Shown one piece after another: positions 23,001 to 34,952 of a stretch of DNA of 64,000 bases; within the stretch, counting starts at the first letter, position 1; every line of letters starts with the position of its first letter. Position numbers and translations under genes: made by a program. Origin of the DNA: Henckelia pumila (lineage: Eukaryota > Streptophyta > Magnoliopsida > Lamiales > Gesneriaceae); the NCBI RefSeq assembly GCF_033568475.1, contig NC_133121.1, positions 26,395,374 to 26,459,373 of the forward strand. Reading direction: 5' to 3'. The notes beneath the pieces were generated by a model. That model saw only the letters and a list, made by a program, of their open reading frames with translations. It did not search any database and was not told the origin of the DNA.

Positions 23001-23432
23001 ACACATCATCATCCGAAAAAGTTTGATAAGAACTTAGGATTTTATCAGTGTAAATCTAGGAGTTTCATCTTAGACAGTGATAAGTCTTAACTTGGAATGG
23101 GTGTATTACAAGACGTTGTAACAACCAAAGTCTTCTAGTATATCCTTCCCGTGAGGAAGAAGGGGTGACGTAGGATATTGAGCTCCGAACATTCACAAAT
23201 AAATATGTGAACATTTACGTTACTGCATTGCATCATATTTTCATTATTATCACCTAGCTTAGTGAGAGCTATTTCCGCACTATCATCTAGTACCTCTTAT
23301 TCATCTAGAAAGCTGAGAAAATTTGGTTAAGTAGACTAACATTTACTTAACCACATATATTTAAAGCATAAAATTTTTAGAGTGTGTATTCACCCCCTCC
23401 CTCTACTCACGCACCCGATCCCCAACAAATGA

Positions 23433-24486
23433 TGTCAGGATCAAAATGCTGCTGCTGGGGTAGAATAAAATAGTGAGCTGCTACTTGTTCTACTAAAAGA
23501 CTTAAAAAGGCGTCTACTGGTCCAGCAGTGAGTTCAACAGTGTTAGCCATTGAACTATCCTTTTCTTTGATTATCCAGAAGTCAACCAACAAGATATGGT
23601 TGTGCGGAAAAGGCCAACTGGAAGATTTGCATCAAATGGATCTACTGTAGTATGAGAATAAGTATAAAAGCAGTAGATGACAAAAATATTGTTTCTGGAT
23701 GTTTGGAGACTCAACTGCTCCTACGTCACCCCTTCTTCTGGTTCTCCCAGAAGGTACCATTAGAAAACTTTGAGTATTACAACCCTTGCAACACCCCACC
23801 TCAGCTATGACTTATTCTACTATCTACAACTGAGATTCCTATTATCTATGAATCAGTTTTCTACTGATTCTTACAACGAGTTTTTTGGTCAGTTAACACA
23901 ACTGATTAGTTTACAGAGATTGTATAACTCAACACATAACACAAAGTGATCCTAAAAGATCTGTTGTATCTTGATGTGTGTGCTAGTGTTCTTCGGCTTT
24001 TGTAATGATCTTCTTTTGTAAGCGTTGAACTCTTTTTTGTTGAATGTATGTAACAACTGAAGGTGTTCAGCTGATTCTTTGAAAGTGGTGTGAGTTCTTG
24101 TAAGCCGGTATCTTGTTCTGTATGTTGTGGTCTCTCTTTATAGCTGCAATATAACTGTGGTCTTGATCAAATCAATCCATTGATTAATAGTCGTTTTCTT
24201 GTCGTTTAGTTTACTGTAGAGAGGTACACTGTGGCTGCGCAAGTCAGTGTACTAGAGACCTTTGGGTAAAAGCTTGGACTGGTTAACAAGAAGTTCTGAT
24301 ATGGTCTGATCTGCTTCTAATGTCTGTTATTTTCAGCTTCTGCTTCTGTTTCTGATGTTTTGAGTTTTTCTGCTTCGCGGTCTTCTGCTGTTTTGAGCTT
24401 TTCTGCTTCACGGTCTTCTGTTGTTGTTGTTAATATGCTACGTCGCTTTGTTAAAGACCGAAACTTAGGCAACTGATTTATTAACA
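23433..24486 (-). repeat. Solo LTR, Sirevirus LTR superfamily, TSD AATGA
   Basis: On the minus strand the LTR starts TGTTAATAAATCAGTTGCC (24486) and ends in GATCCTGACA (23433). Perfect 5-bp duplications AATGA flank it at 23428-23432 and 24487-24491. A TATA-like CTATAAAGAGAGACC (minus, near 24130) sits in the expected place. The conserved hairpin is at 23735-23753. No internal region is present. Confidence 0.9.
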
Positions 24487-25820
24487 AATGACGTCATAAA
24501 TTTTTTTGATAATAATATTTAAAATTTAAATAATTAAACATATTAATTATATTATAGCGATGAAAAAATATTCAAACACTTACACTTACTAATTTTAATA
24601 TTTAATTACAACATAACACTTTTGCATTATATAACTTTTCAAATTTTTATTAAAATTCAACTTTTAATCTCAGGACTATTGAAATATAAAATATTTTAAT
24701 TTTAGAATAGATTATGGCAGTCAATTAAATTTTCATTTTGGTTTTCGATTATCATCTTTACAACTATTATTTCCTCCTGTTATGAAAGATTTTATATATA
24801 TATATATCATGAACATGTTTGACTTCTTTTACGATTTCAACAAATTCATCATTTTGTATTTTTTTTTTCAAATCTAACTATAACATGAAAATCGATGTAA
24901 AAGATATTAGCAAATAACGTATAAAAGAACGTTAGAAATAAGAATAATTTTGGTCTTTCATAGTGGAATATTTTTTATTCATTTTCACTCAAAATAAAAT
25001 TAAAATAATAGTATTGCATAAAATTGTTTTCCCAGGAATTAAAATTGTGAAATTTAGAGACAATATAAAATAATTAAGTCGTCATGCGTGTTATAAATTT
25101 AAGTTTCATGACAAAATCGAAATAGAAAATTTAAAATCCAATGAATATCAACTTTCAATGATATAAAATTTGTATAAATAATATTAGTTTCTCTTATTGA
25201 TTGACAAAACTCACGATTTAGGATATAGAAATTCTAAACCAAAATTTGGTGATCAAATAGTGTACGTTTTGAATAAAAATATGTGAAAAAGGAAAAATAC
25301 TGGAAAGAACTCCTAATATTTTTAAAAAACAAATCAAAATAAAATAAAATAAAACATGATCAACATTTTTTGGGAGATTTCAGAACTTAATATAAAAAAA
25401 TAAAAAGCAATTAATGATAGAAAAAATAATAAATTTATTGTTAAAAATATGAATTATTGACAACTATTTGACACATTTTTAAAGAAAAAATTAATGGATG
25501 TCTTAGATTTTGCATAGATGATCAAGTAATTTTTTTTTTAAAAAAATATTAATTGAGTTAAAATAATAGATGTAATTAAATTTCATAATTTAATATTAGT
25601 TAAAGAATAAAAGGATTCTTCTGCTTAAAAGTATGTCAAAATTAACAACATTTTCTCAAACTCACAATTTTAAAAAAAAAATGAATTTTCTAGATATATA
25701 TTTATATATGTCACATTAAATATTTGAAAATAAATAACAATTAAATAAATCTTAAAATTTTTGTTTAATATTGTGTTATCAATTTTTTGGGAAGAATGTG
25801 ATCATGAATTTTTTATAGTG
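24487..25820. other. AT-rich intergenic stretch, no gene seen
   Basis: About 1.3 kb of AT-rich sequence with homopolymer A/T runs. I see no ORF of substance, RNA gene or element boundary apart from the target duplications of the flanking solo LTRs. Confidence 0.6.
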
Positions 25821-26976
25821 TGTCAAGATCGGTCGGAGTGCTGGCTAATGGAAATGAACAAGTAGTGAGTTGCTATTATTTTAGCACTAGCTGTTGAAGC
25901 AGTCGCCTACTATTTCTGGTAGTGAGTTCAGCAGTATGAGCCACTGAACTCTCATTTCTCTGATTCTCCAAAACAGTTAACCAACAAATATACAATTGTG
26001 CTGAATAAGATCAACTCAGAGATTGAAATTATATTAAAAAGGGTCTACTGGATGTGTGTGTGTGTTCAACAGAAAATAAACAACACAAGAATTTTTTTCT
26101 AGATGTTCGGAGCTCAATCTCCTACGTCACCCCTTCTTCTGTTTCCAGAAGGTACTCACTAGAAGACTTTGAGTATTACACTTTGCAACACCCCACCTCA
26201 GCTACGACTTACCCCCTGCCTACAACTGAGACTCCAAGTCACTCTACTGGTTTCAGCCCTCTACTGAAATCAAGTTACAGATGTTTGCAGCACATCGATT
26301 GTTGAATACAAAGTTTACATAATAACACTTAACACAAAATGATCCTAAAAGATCTGATTTACTTGGAGCTTGTGTTGAGTGTTCTTCGGCTCTGATATGA
26401 TCTGTAATGAAAGCTTTGAACTCCTTTACTGGTTATATGTGAACAACTGAAAGTGTTCAGTTGTTCTAAGACATGATATGAGTGATTGTGAGTTCTTGTG
26501 AGCCGAATGGTTCTCCTACTGGATGTGGTCTCTATTTATAGGTACAAGATAAGAGTCATCTTGATTCAAATACATCCACTGGTTTGTAGCCGTTCTCTTG
26601 TCTTTTAGTTCACTATGAGAAGGTACACTTTTGCGGTTGCACAATTCTGAGTCCATCAGTGAACGAGAGACCTTGTCTAGGGTTTAACAGCTTTGACTGG
26701 TTAACAGAGAGCTTTTGTTGGTTTGCTCTTCTGCTTCTGCTTCCATTCGACTGGTCTATTTGTTCCCCTTTGTTTTGCTTAGTAGCTAGTTGAATACTGG
26801 TCAACTTTCTACTGGTTCTGTTGATTTGCTCTTCTGCTTTTCATCTACTGTCTACTGGTTCTCTTTTAGCTCTTCTGCTTCTGTTCCGCAACTTCTGCTT
26901 TTCTTCTGCTTCACAATTTGTTGATGTGCAAAGTTATTTTTCAAATAGCGAAACTTAAATATATGATTTCCTAACA
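25821..26976 (-). repeat. Solo LTR, Sirevirus LTR superfamily, near-TSD TAGTG/TATTG
   Basis: On the minus strand it starts TGTTAGGAAATCATATATTT (26976) and ends CGACCGATCTTGACA (25821). The flanks are TAGTG (25816-25820) and TATTG (26977-26981), one mismatch in five. A TATA-like CTATAAATAGAGACC lies on the minus strand near 26535. The hairpin CTTCTG-GAAA-CAGAAG is at 26136-26151. It is clearly related to the solo LTR at 23433-24486, sharing LTR ends, the TATA context and the hairpin block. Confidence 0.88.
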
Positions 26977-28210
26977 TATTGTATGTATGTAAGTTGATAT
27001 AATAATAATAATAGTAATTATTATTATATAGTAAAATGTAAATAATTTTTATAGGTTTCAAAAATAAATAATTTTTTATCAAAAATTTTCATTTTATTAA
27101 TGATATCACCTTTCAACGATATAAAATTTTTATAAATAATATAATAAAAAATATTTGTTTCTTCTATTGATTCAAACATATCACAATTTAGGATATTTTT
27201 CTTGAAATTCTAAACAAAAAATTGATTATCAAATGGTGTACATTATTAATAAAAATATGTGAAAAAAGAAAAAATAGTGGAAAGATACCTGATATTTTTA
27301 AGCAACTTATCAAGGTGAACTTTTGGTACATTGAACACCTGCATATTAATATTATATGTATTTTTAATTGAAAGTTTTGTAAAAATATTTATTCCAACAA
27401 AGATATCATATTTTGATTATGATAGATCTAATGTCTCATGATTTGTCACGTTAACAATATATCATTAATTACGCCTATGTGTAAAAATATGAACCATCGG
27501 ATGATGGTTAGGGTATTACTCATATGCTAGATTCTCATTAATCTTGTATCATACTCAATGATAATTGATAATCAACATAAGTCTGAACCAATCATTGTCA
27601 TTTGTCTCATGTAGAACTTTTTCGAAGCACCCGATTTTAGTAATATTCATTTGTATCTTGATTTACGAATCACAAGAGTCTAAAAAATTTGAATATTAGG
27701 GATTTTAGAACTTTGATACATAATAAAAATAACTAAAAATATCAACGATAAGCGTTGTATTTGTGAAATTTTTTAGGATTTTGAAATTAATTTTTGTTTC
27801 CAGTTGTACGGATTATGATCAATTTATTTGTGTTTCAATTATTTATCCAAAAATTCAAACTTATTATATATTTTTTAATAACTTATTACATAAAATAGCA
27901 CGTGATGCACGACGTGGAATACTAGTAAAAGTAACATAAAAATATTACAAAACAATATGTTAGAAAACAAGTAATTTAAAAGTTCCTAAGAATCCAAACT
28001 TTAACATACTGATTCCTGTACGCAGAACTGTGTACAAAGCTAAATCTTTCCACCAAATAACCAATGAAGGACAAAAGATGAGCAATCAATCACCAATGAT
28101 CTATTCACATTGAAGTATTATATAATCTTCAGGAAGCACACCTTACAGTTAAGAAGTTCCGTCAACCATCGGCTGTGTAAAGACGAATAGCAAATTTTCC
28201 GGAAAATTCA
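26977..28210. other. AT-rich DNA and 3' flank of ATG16
   Basis: No gene is visible. The last 200-300 bases before 28210 probably include the ATG16 3' UTR, since they lie directly after its stop codon on the minus strand. The rest is AT-rich and featureless to me. Confidence 0.5.
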
Positions 28211-31200
28211 TCAAGTCCAAATGCATATGTTACCATTCTTGTCCGAGGTAGCCAAAGGTTTTCCAAGATTATTCCAAGAACAGGACAACACGGGAGACGT
28301 ATGCTCCTTCAGAGTGCTCACCGTTTTGGCATTTCCTACCGACCAAACATGTACTGATCCATCAGCAGAGCCGGCAGCAACATAACCATCATCAGGACTA
28401 ATACAAGATCTGCTCCAATTAGATGCTACTCTATTGCCGTTTGCTCTCAAAGTGGCACATATTTCAAGAGTACGCATATCAAATAAATTATGCGAGTTGT
28501 CTCTTCCACTGGACAAGATTGTATTTCCACTTCTAGACAATGACAGAGATGTGATAGCATTTGCATGGGCAGCAACCTCACTCAGAAGTTTCCCCGTCTG
28601 AATATCCCATAGTCGCAGATTCCCGTCCACATGGCCGGAACAAATTGTTTGTCCATCAATGCTAAAACAAATGGCGTTGCAGTTGCTATGAAATATTAGT
28701 GTATTGACACAGTATCCCTTTTGAAGATCCCAAACTTTTATAGTACGGTCATACGCAGCACTCACGACATTGCGGTTTGACACTCGGCTCACATCCACGG
28801 CACAGACCTTGTCTACATGGCCAGTGAGTGTATGTTGGACCCGACCTGAATTTAAATCCCAAACACACAAGTTATTTGCACTACTGGCTGCAATGACAGC
28901 TTTGTTATCGTGGGTCACTGAAAGATCAAGAATAGAGCCCAGACAACCATAAAGTGTGCGACTTAATGACCCTGTATTTGTATCCCAAATTTTAACGGCT
29001 TTGTCCTGACCCCCACTAACCAATTTACCAGAATTATACTCGAAAACTATCGAGGAGCAACCACCTTCGTGGGCCGGGATTCTTCGCTTGCATGTAGTGG
29101 GAATCACCGACTCAGCATAATACTCAGCACCTTCTTCACTTTGGCGGACAACACCATCCACTTGTTGACGGGCGATTTGTTGTATATTGTTTCCCTTCAT
29201 GTGATCCAGGATGTTTTCATACATGGCATTTGCCTAATATAAGATTTCAAGAAAGGCATGCTATTAAATATACATAAATAAGTGTCAAACTCAGTTGGAA
29301 GGAAAATAAAACCCTGAAAGAAGCAAGTTTGGTATGTTGATAATAGAACATAAAAACAAACCTCACTAGTTATCAAAACACACAAGTAGTTGGAACAAAC
29401 TAAGTTTCGATGATAACAAAAATATTGACTCAGCTGGATGAACCTTCCTTACTGAGACAAGAACAGATAAGCTAAGAACCCAGCTTAAGGACTAAGTAAA
29501 TAAAGGGACATAATCGTACAACATTCTGGATGATTAAATCAATTGAAATATCAAGTGAGCAAATATTTATAAGTTTTAGAACCGCTAAGCTAAGCACTAG
29601 TGAAGTATTACGCTGCTAAAATAAGATAAAATGAAATTTAGTTGATTTATCAGAAACTCTGCTGGACGTATATTCTAAGTCAAAGTTAAGGTTTCTACAC
29701 TGCAGTTTGTCTCTTGTTACTCGTCGTTCGAAGTACAGTGTAACAGAAGCCATTGGAATACATATTTAGTAAATATGCAGTTCTGATCAGAGAACATTAA
29801 ATGCACACAAGTACTATATATTGAAAGGAGCCAATAAGCATTTAACGCTAGACAAAAGGAACCCAGCAAAAGTTGGTTTTATGCACACATGTAGGGTATG
29901 GCATACACCTTTCCAAGGATTCTAACATTAGAGTCTCAAGTGTTTAAGAATGAAATCATCAAAGTATCCAAGACACTCGACAATTTGAACATCACGAGCA
30001 TAAAGTCTTCATGCATTTAACTCACTTACCCTGCTGATTTGCTCATTCTCAAGCACAACTTGTTCAATATGATCATTAAGGATAATGTGTATCTTGAGCT
30101 TGTTGAGAAAGTTAATAATTATTGTAATTGTCAGATAGTTTATATGAACAGCAGAACAGATTTGTGAGTGGTAACACTAGGAGTTTCATTTGAGCAGGGA
30201 TAAACCCAAGCTAAAGTGGGTTTGCATATACAATTGGTAAAAATCAAAGTCTTCTAATTGATACCTTCCTGAAAAGAAAAAAAGAAAAACGAAAAATTAT
30301 TTAACCTTTGAACTTCCATAAACAAATATCGTCTCATTTACTTTACTTTTTTATCCTTTATATTTGCCATCGGCAAGGCTATTCACTAAGCCTAACAAAT
30401 TTAATACTCATTTTATTAAAATTAATTTAAAGTTATTTGTGAAGCCCAACTGAATGAGAATCAGATTTTTGCAGTTAAACTAGCTGAAATAACGCTTGTC
30501 ATTTGCAAAATCTTAAAATCTTCAGAGGTATCATTCACCACCTCTCATAACAACCTACCGATCCTAACACAAGCATTTTTTAAAGTTTAATTGCATTAGT
30601 AAAAACCAAGAGCACGAAGTCAAGACCTAACGGGCGAAATTTTCAACATTTCTATCGAGCATTTAAGAAGCACATCGACAGAACATATACCATCGACGGG
30701 AATACGAATTGATCCAGATACCAGAAGTTACAGCATTGTGATTTGAGATTTGACTAATTTGGAATAAAACTGATGAACTGAATTTTTTAGGTCCTAAAAC
30801 TAGAATATTAAATACATTATAATAATTTGAAATCAATTATAGAAAGAAAGATGATACAATATTTTCCATTAAGTAGCCTGGATGGAAATTATCAAGTTTT
30901 CTCATGAAGAAACAAGAAAAAAAGTTACCAATGAAAATAAAAAAAGAACTACTCTACAAAGTGTGCAAGAAAATAAAACAGTGAACATCTCATATCAACT
31001 ATAAAATTGCTGACAAAAATTGTGTACGTGTCTTTCGATTAATTTAAAGCCGGTAACACATCCAACTAAATCTAATAAAACCCAATAAAACTCTTTGTAT
31101 AGGACATTAATCATACTCCACACAATATAAAGGACAAAGAACAAAAATCTAAGCTTGAAAATAACATTGTTATACCTCATTCATGCGTTCAGCGTCTTTC

Positions 31201-32405
31201 ATTTTCTCCACAAGCCAACGATCAATTAATGTCTTATTTTCTGCTTCGGCGTTCTCAGCTCTTAGAGTGGTTGCTTCGAGTTGTTCTTTAAGATCCTGGT
31301 GCTCAGATATCAACAGTTCTAAGGCCCTTGTCTTTTCTTCTAACAGAGCAGCTAAACGAGAGCATTCATCCCTGCGAACAATAAAGAGTTAAGCTGAGAA
31401 ATAGATTCGATAAAAGCCCAGGGAGGTTAGAGTGGTGGGGGTGATTGCCAGTTTTGGGGTTACAAAATTTATATTTTCGGAAATATTACAAGTAAATTTG
31501 AATAACTTTTTGTTTCGGCGGCAATCACACTCACTGAGTCTTCCCCTGGATATACTCGGCATTGAAACTCATACTTGTGCTGTTACGGCCAAAAACAAAA
31601 AAAAACATGGAGTACAAATGAGAAATTGAAACCTTGACTGATTAACCTCATTTTGCAATTCAGATATCATAGATTCTTTCTCTTGCAGTAAAGCTTTTGA
31701 AGCTCTAGTATCAGCCACTTCAATCGCAAGTTGCTCTGAAAGTCGAGATTGCACTTTGTAGCATTGGTGGATCTCAACCTGAAGATTTTCAACTTTTTCT
31801 TTCCACTCCGAGCCCTTCAATTAAGACATCAAAAGATTTCAACCCAAACACAATTTCGAGGACTAGAATACCTATACAACCAAATAAACTCGTTCTTTCC
31901 TTCCTGTCCCCTTCACAAAGCATCATCAACAAAATTAAGAGCCTAAGAAATCCAGAAGATCAAAGAATTCCATAATGACGGATTGAAAAAATTAATAGCA
32001 AGAAGTTTGGTTAAGTAGTCCAACTTTGATCATTGTGTATACATTGACAAGCTCAAGGAGAAAGAACAAAGGACCTCACTTTCATTCAAATATATAAAGA
32101 ACACATACATAATCTCATTTGTAATCAATCAAGAACACAACCTGTGACAGAATGGGGCGAGACAGCGCGCCGAAAGCCGGGGAATGAGCGCCTTCTTCGA
32201 GCAAATGCCGCTTTTTGAGAGCCCGTAAAGCATGTTTTATTGCTTCCACTGCTATTTCTTCTTGCACCCTATCAGAGCAGAAACAGAAACAAGAAAAGGG
32301 TCGTCAATAGTACAATTAACAGAGAAGAAGAAGAAAGAAAAGGCTAAAACAATAGAGACCCAGAAACCCCAAAACCCCAAGAAGATCGAGAAAAACGGAA
32401 ATCAT
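28211..32405 (-). CDS. ATG16: Autophagy-related protein 16 (ATG16), WD40 repeat protein
   Basis: Minus-strand gene. Exons I can place: 32268-32142, 31814-31633, 31371-31176 and 29233-28211; their phases join exactly and the introns have GT..AG ends. A first coding exon near 32405-32368 (ATG at 32405) is likely but uncertain. The N-terminal part has HALRALKKRHLLEEGAHSPA and LSRPILSQ, then GSEWKEKVENLQ and LSEQLAIEVA. A long coiled coil follows (LLEEKTRALELLISEHQDLK to LIDRWLVEKMKDAERMNE), then seven WD40-type repeats (VKIWDT, LCVWDL, IKVWDL, LRLWDI, LFDMRT, VHVWSV, ICIWT), all in the last exon. From exon 2 onward it is about 508 residues, close to the usual plant ATG16. ATG16 binds the ATG12-ATG5 conjugate and directs ATG8 lipidation on the phagophore. 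The coding exons carry no stop or shift, so it looks functional. Confidence 0.95.
29387..30569 (+). repeat. Solo LTR in ATG16 intron, Sirevirus LTR superfamily
   Basis: The left end reads (T)AGTTGGAACAAACTAAG with a GATGATAACAAAA motif shared with the SireA LTR start. The right end is CACCTCTC followed later by CCGATCCTAACA. Flanking CAAG appears on both sides (29383-29386 and 30570-30573). The block CTAGGAGTTTCAT to AAAGTCTTCTA (about 30177-30258) aligns with 23061-23137 of SireA. It lies antisense to ATG16 in the intron between the coiled-coil exon and the WD40 exon and accounts for 1.2 kb of that 1.94 kb intron. Confidence 0.75.
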
Positions 32406-32811
32406 GTGGTCGCCGCTGAAGGTTACGTCAACTGCTAGTTCAAAAAATTACATTTTCGCGACGTTTTTGTTCCGCTGGTGTGATCGTCGAGTCGCTGTTC
32501 AGAGATTCTACTCAATTGTTTCGGGGATATTTCAAGCATTAGATTTAGCGGATAATCAATTTAATTTAAAATAAAAAAGAAAGTAATATAAAAAGAAAAA
32601 GATACTCTTGAATTTAGAAATTAGAAGGCTTCAAGAGCCCCACGGTGCTGTGACGCTGCACGGTCACGGTGACTATGGAGTTTACGTGAAGACACTGTTT
32701 TTAAAATGCAGATTTTTTATTCGTTTTAAAAATGCAAATTTGTTACAATCAAAAGTTATAAATAATTTCTAATCTACTTATATCCTTGTTATTTATTTAT
32801 TTATTTATTTT
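32406..32811 (-). promoter_or_regulatory. ATG16 5' flank, cut off by the retrotransposon stack
   Basis: This is all the sequence between the probable ATG16 start (32405) and the first retrotransposon base (32812). It should hold the 5' UTR and proximal promoter. I see no clear TATA box. A run of ATTT/TTTA repeats lies at 32790-32811. Confidence 0.5.
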
Positions 32812-32942
32812 TGTTAGGATCGAAAAACGTGTGTAGAAGAAGTGAATATACACTTTAAAATTTTTTTCAATACTCGATATTCAATCATGCTGAGTTACCA
32901 GCTCAATTGTAAAAAAATTTCTTAACAAAATTTGCTTAAAAG
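32812..32942 (-). repeat. SireB LTR, distal fragment split off by element D
   Basis: Read on the minus strand this ends AAAGTGTATATTCACTTCTTC to CGATCCTAACA. That matches the LTR end of SireA (AGAGTGTGTATTCACCCCCTC to CGATCCCCAACA). It is the outer end of the LTR whose remainder is at 56140-56937; element D lies between the two pieces. Confidence 0.75.
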
Positions 32943-33174
32943 TGTTACAATATTATGGATGTCAAGATAATCAAAGATTGAGTTATCATGGAGTTATATT
33001 CAAATCCCAAAGAGATAATATAGAATCGTGATCAAATCAATTTATTTGATCTTATCTCCAGTTTCTTGTACCTATAAATAATCACTCGTGTAACACATTC
33101 AATACATCGAATTTGCTTGTTTTCTTTGCATATTTCTTTGCATATTATTTGGTTACTTTTTCCTTTATTTTACA
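32943..33174 (+). repeat. 5' LTR of copia element D
   Basis: 232 bp, nearly identical to 55907-56139. The sequence just after it reads GCACGTTATTAGCACGATTG rather than the common TGGTATCAGAGC primer site, so the primer binding site is non-canonical (see findings). Confidence 0.93.
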
Positions 33175-33679
33175 GCACGTTATTAGCACGATTGCATGAT
33201 CGTTTTATCTATGATCACCGACTGTTAAATATTTTGTTCTTCATTCACATCGTACTTTTCTTTTTGCGATTAAATACCTATGGTATGACACATATCATGC
33301 ATCACCGTCACTCGCACGATTGAATATTTTTTTGCCAAGTATTTCGTCTCCTTTTTCAGTTGACATTCATAATTTTTCCGTATATTTTAAATTATGAAAT
33401 TAAAGCATGATTATATTAATAATATTTAATATGTGATATGATGATGAATGTTTTAGTTGTTTCTTTTCAATTCATCCACGACCATGATGACATGCACAAT
33501 TATTATTCGTTTTACTTTTTTTGTTTTGTTCGATTGGTTATCATGTATCACATATTAGACGTAATCTTCCCAACTATTATTAGTTTCGAATCATGTTTTT
33601 ATTGTATGTCATGTACATTTTAAAATTCGGTTTAATTAATGTCACTAATTTATGATTTTTGTGAAATATAGATTCCATC

Positions 33680-34768
33680 ATGTCGAATATCTCAAAGCTT
33701 GAATTTGTCGCTCTTGATATCTCCGGCAAGAATTATCTCTCTTGGATACTAGATCCTGAAATACATCTAGATGCTATGGGTATTTGAGATACCATCAAAG
33801 ATGAAAATAATGAATCACCACAAAATCGTGCAAAGGCTATGATATTCCTTCGTCACCATCTTCATAATGGTTTGAAAATTGAGTATTTGACGATAAAAGA
33901 TCCGCTTGATCTTTGGAATAATTTGAAAGAGAGATATAGCCATCAAAAGACGGTGATTCTCCCAAAAGCACGCTATGACTGGATGCATTTGCGCTTACAA
34001 GATTTTAAGTCTGTAAGTGAATATAATTCTACATTATTTCGCATCAGTTCACAATTGAAATTGTGTGGAGAGAAAATAACTGATGATGATTTGTTGGAAA
34101 AAACATATTCCACGTTTCATGCCTCTAATATTCTCCTGCAACAGCAGTATAGAGAGAAAGGTTTCAAAGAGTATTCTGAATTGATTTCATGTTTGCTTGT
34201 GGCTGAGCAAAATAATGAATTATTGATGAAAAATCATGAAATTCGTCCCACTGGAGCCAACCCATTCCCTGAAGTGAATGCGGTAATGCATGATGAAAAG
34301 AGTAAACAAAATAAGACCGAATTTGGTCGTGGTCATGGTCATGGACGTGGATGTGGCCGTGAGCGCCGTCGAGGATGCTTTCATCCGTATAATCATGGGC
34401 ATGAAGAGCCACGTGACTATAGTCATAGCAATCAAAAGAATACAAATTACCAAAAATGGGATAATGACCAAGGAAAGAAAGTTAAAAGTGATCAAAATAA
34501 TAAGCCAAAGAAATCAGAAAATGAGTGCTATAGATGTGGAATAAAAAGGCATTGGTATCAAAATTGTCGTACGCCCAAACACCTTGTTGATCTCTATCAA
34601 GGATCAAAAGAGAAGGCAAAGGATACAAAGACCAATTTTATTTATCTAGGTGAAGATTTAAGCCAAGTCCCATCTTTCTCAACACCTTTCGATGTCTCTA
34701 ATTTCTTTGAAGACCCGGATGGGAGAATTGATCATTTGATTGGAGATGGCAGCGTGCAGAATTATTAA
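33680..34768 (+). pseudogene. Element D gag
   Basis: ATG at 33680 opens a copia Gag (LEFVALDISGKNYLSWILD). A stop (TGA, near 33786) follows MGI, then the frame stays open to 34768. Recognisable parts are the UBN2-type central region (LPKARYDWMHLRLQDFKSVS), a Gly/Arg/His-rich basic stretch (34320-34400) and a CCHC knuckle CYRCGIKRHWYQNC near 34526. A single stop is the only obvious break. Confidence 0.9.
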
Positions 34769-34952
34769 ATATTTTATCTATCATTTAGTTATATGTTTTG
34801 ATTTATTTAAGTGTAATGTTTTTGAGTTATTTTTATTTGAGACAATATTAAGTTGGTTTAATTGTTTTTATTATGAATAAAAGTTATTTATTCAATATTG
34901 TCTTTATTATGAATATTTTTTATTCTTATTAATTTTATTATTTTGAATAGAA

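Larger units (their letters stand above)
20891..23427 (+). repeat. 3' LTR of SireA, enlarged by an insertion
   Basis: A polypurine tract (AAAAAGGGGAAAA, ending about 20886) follows the extra ORF. The LTR starts near TGAATCCTAATTTTTGG and ends GCACCCGATCCCCAACA. Related LTRs in this window are 0.9-1.2 kb; this one is 2.5 kb because of foreign AT-rich sequence at about 21730-23000. Its distal part (23035-23427) aligns with the LTR in the ATG16 intron and, inverted, with the solo LTRs at 23433 and 25821. The shared block is an AAAGTCTTCTAG-like string, a short hairpin, then AAGGGGTGACGTAGGA. A TATA-like stretch lies near 21455. Confidence 0.75.

Noticed and set aside
28770..28952. Plus-strand ORF inside ATG16
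   Set aside because: Shadow of the WD40 exon on the opposite strand.
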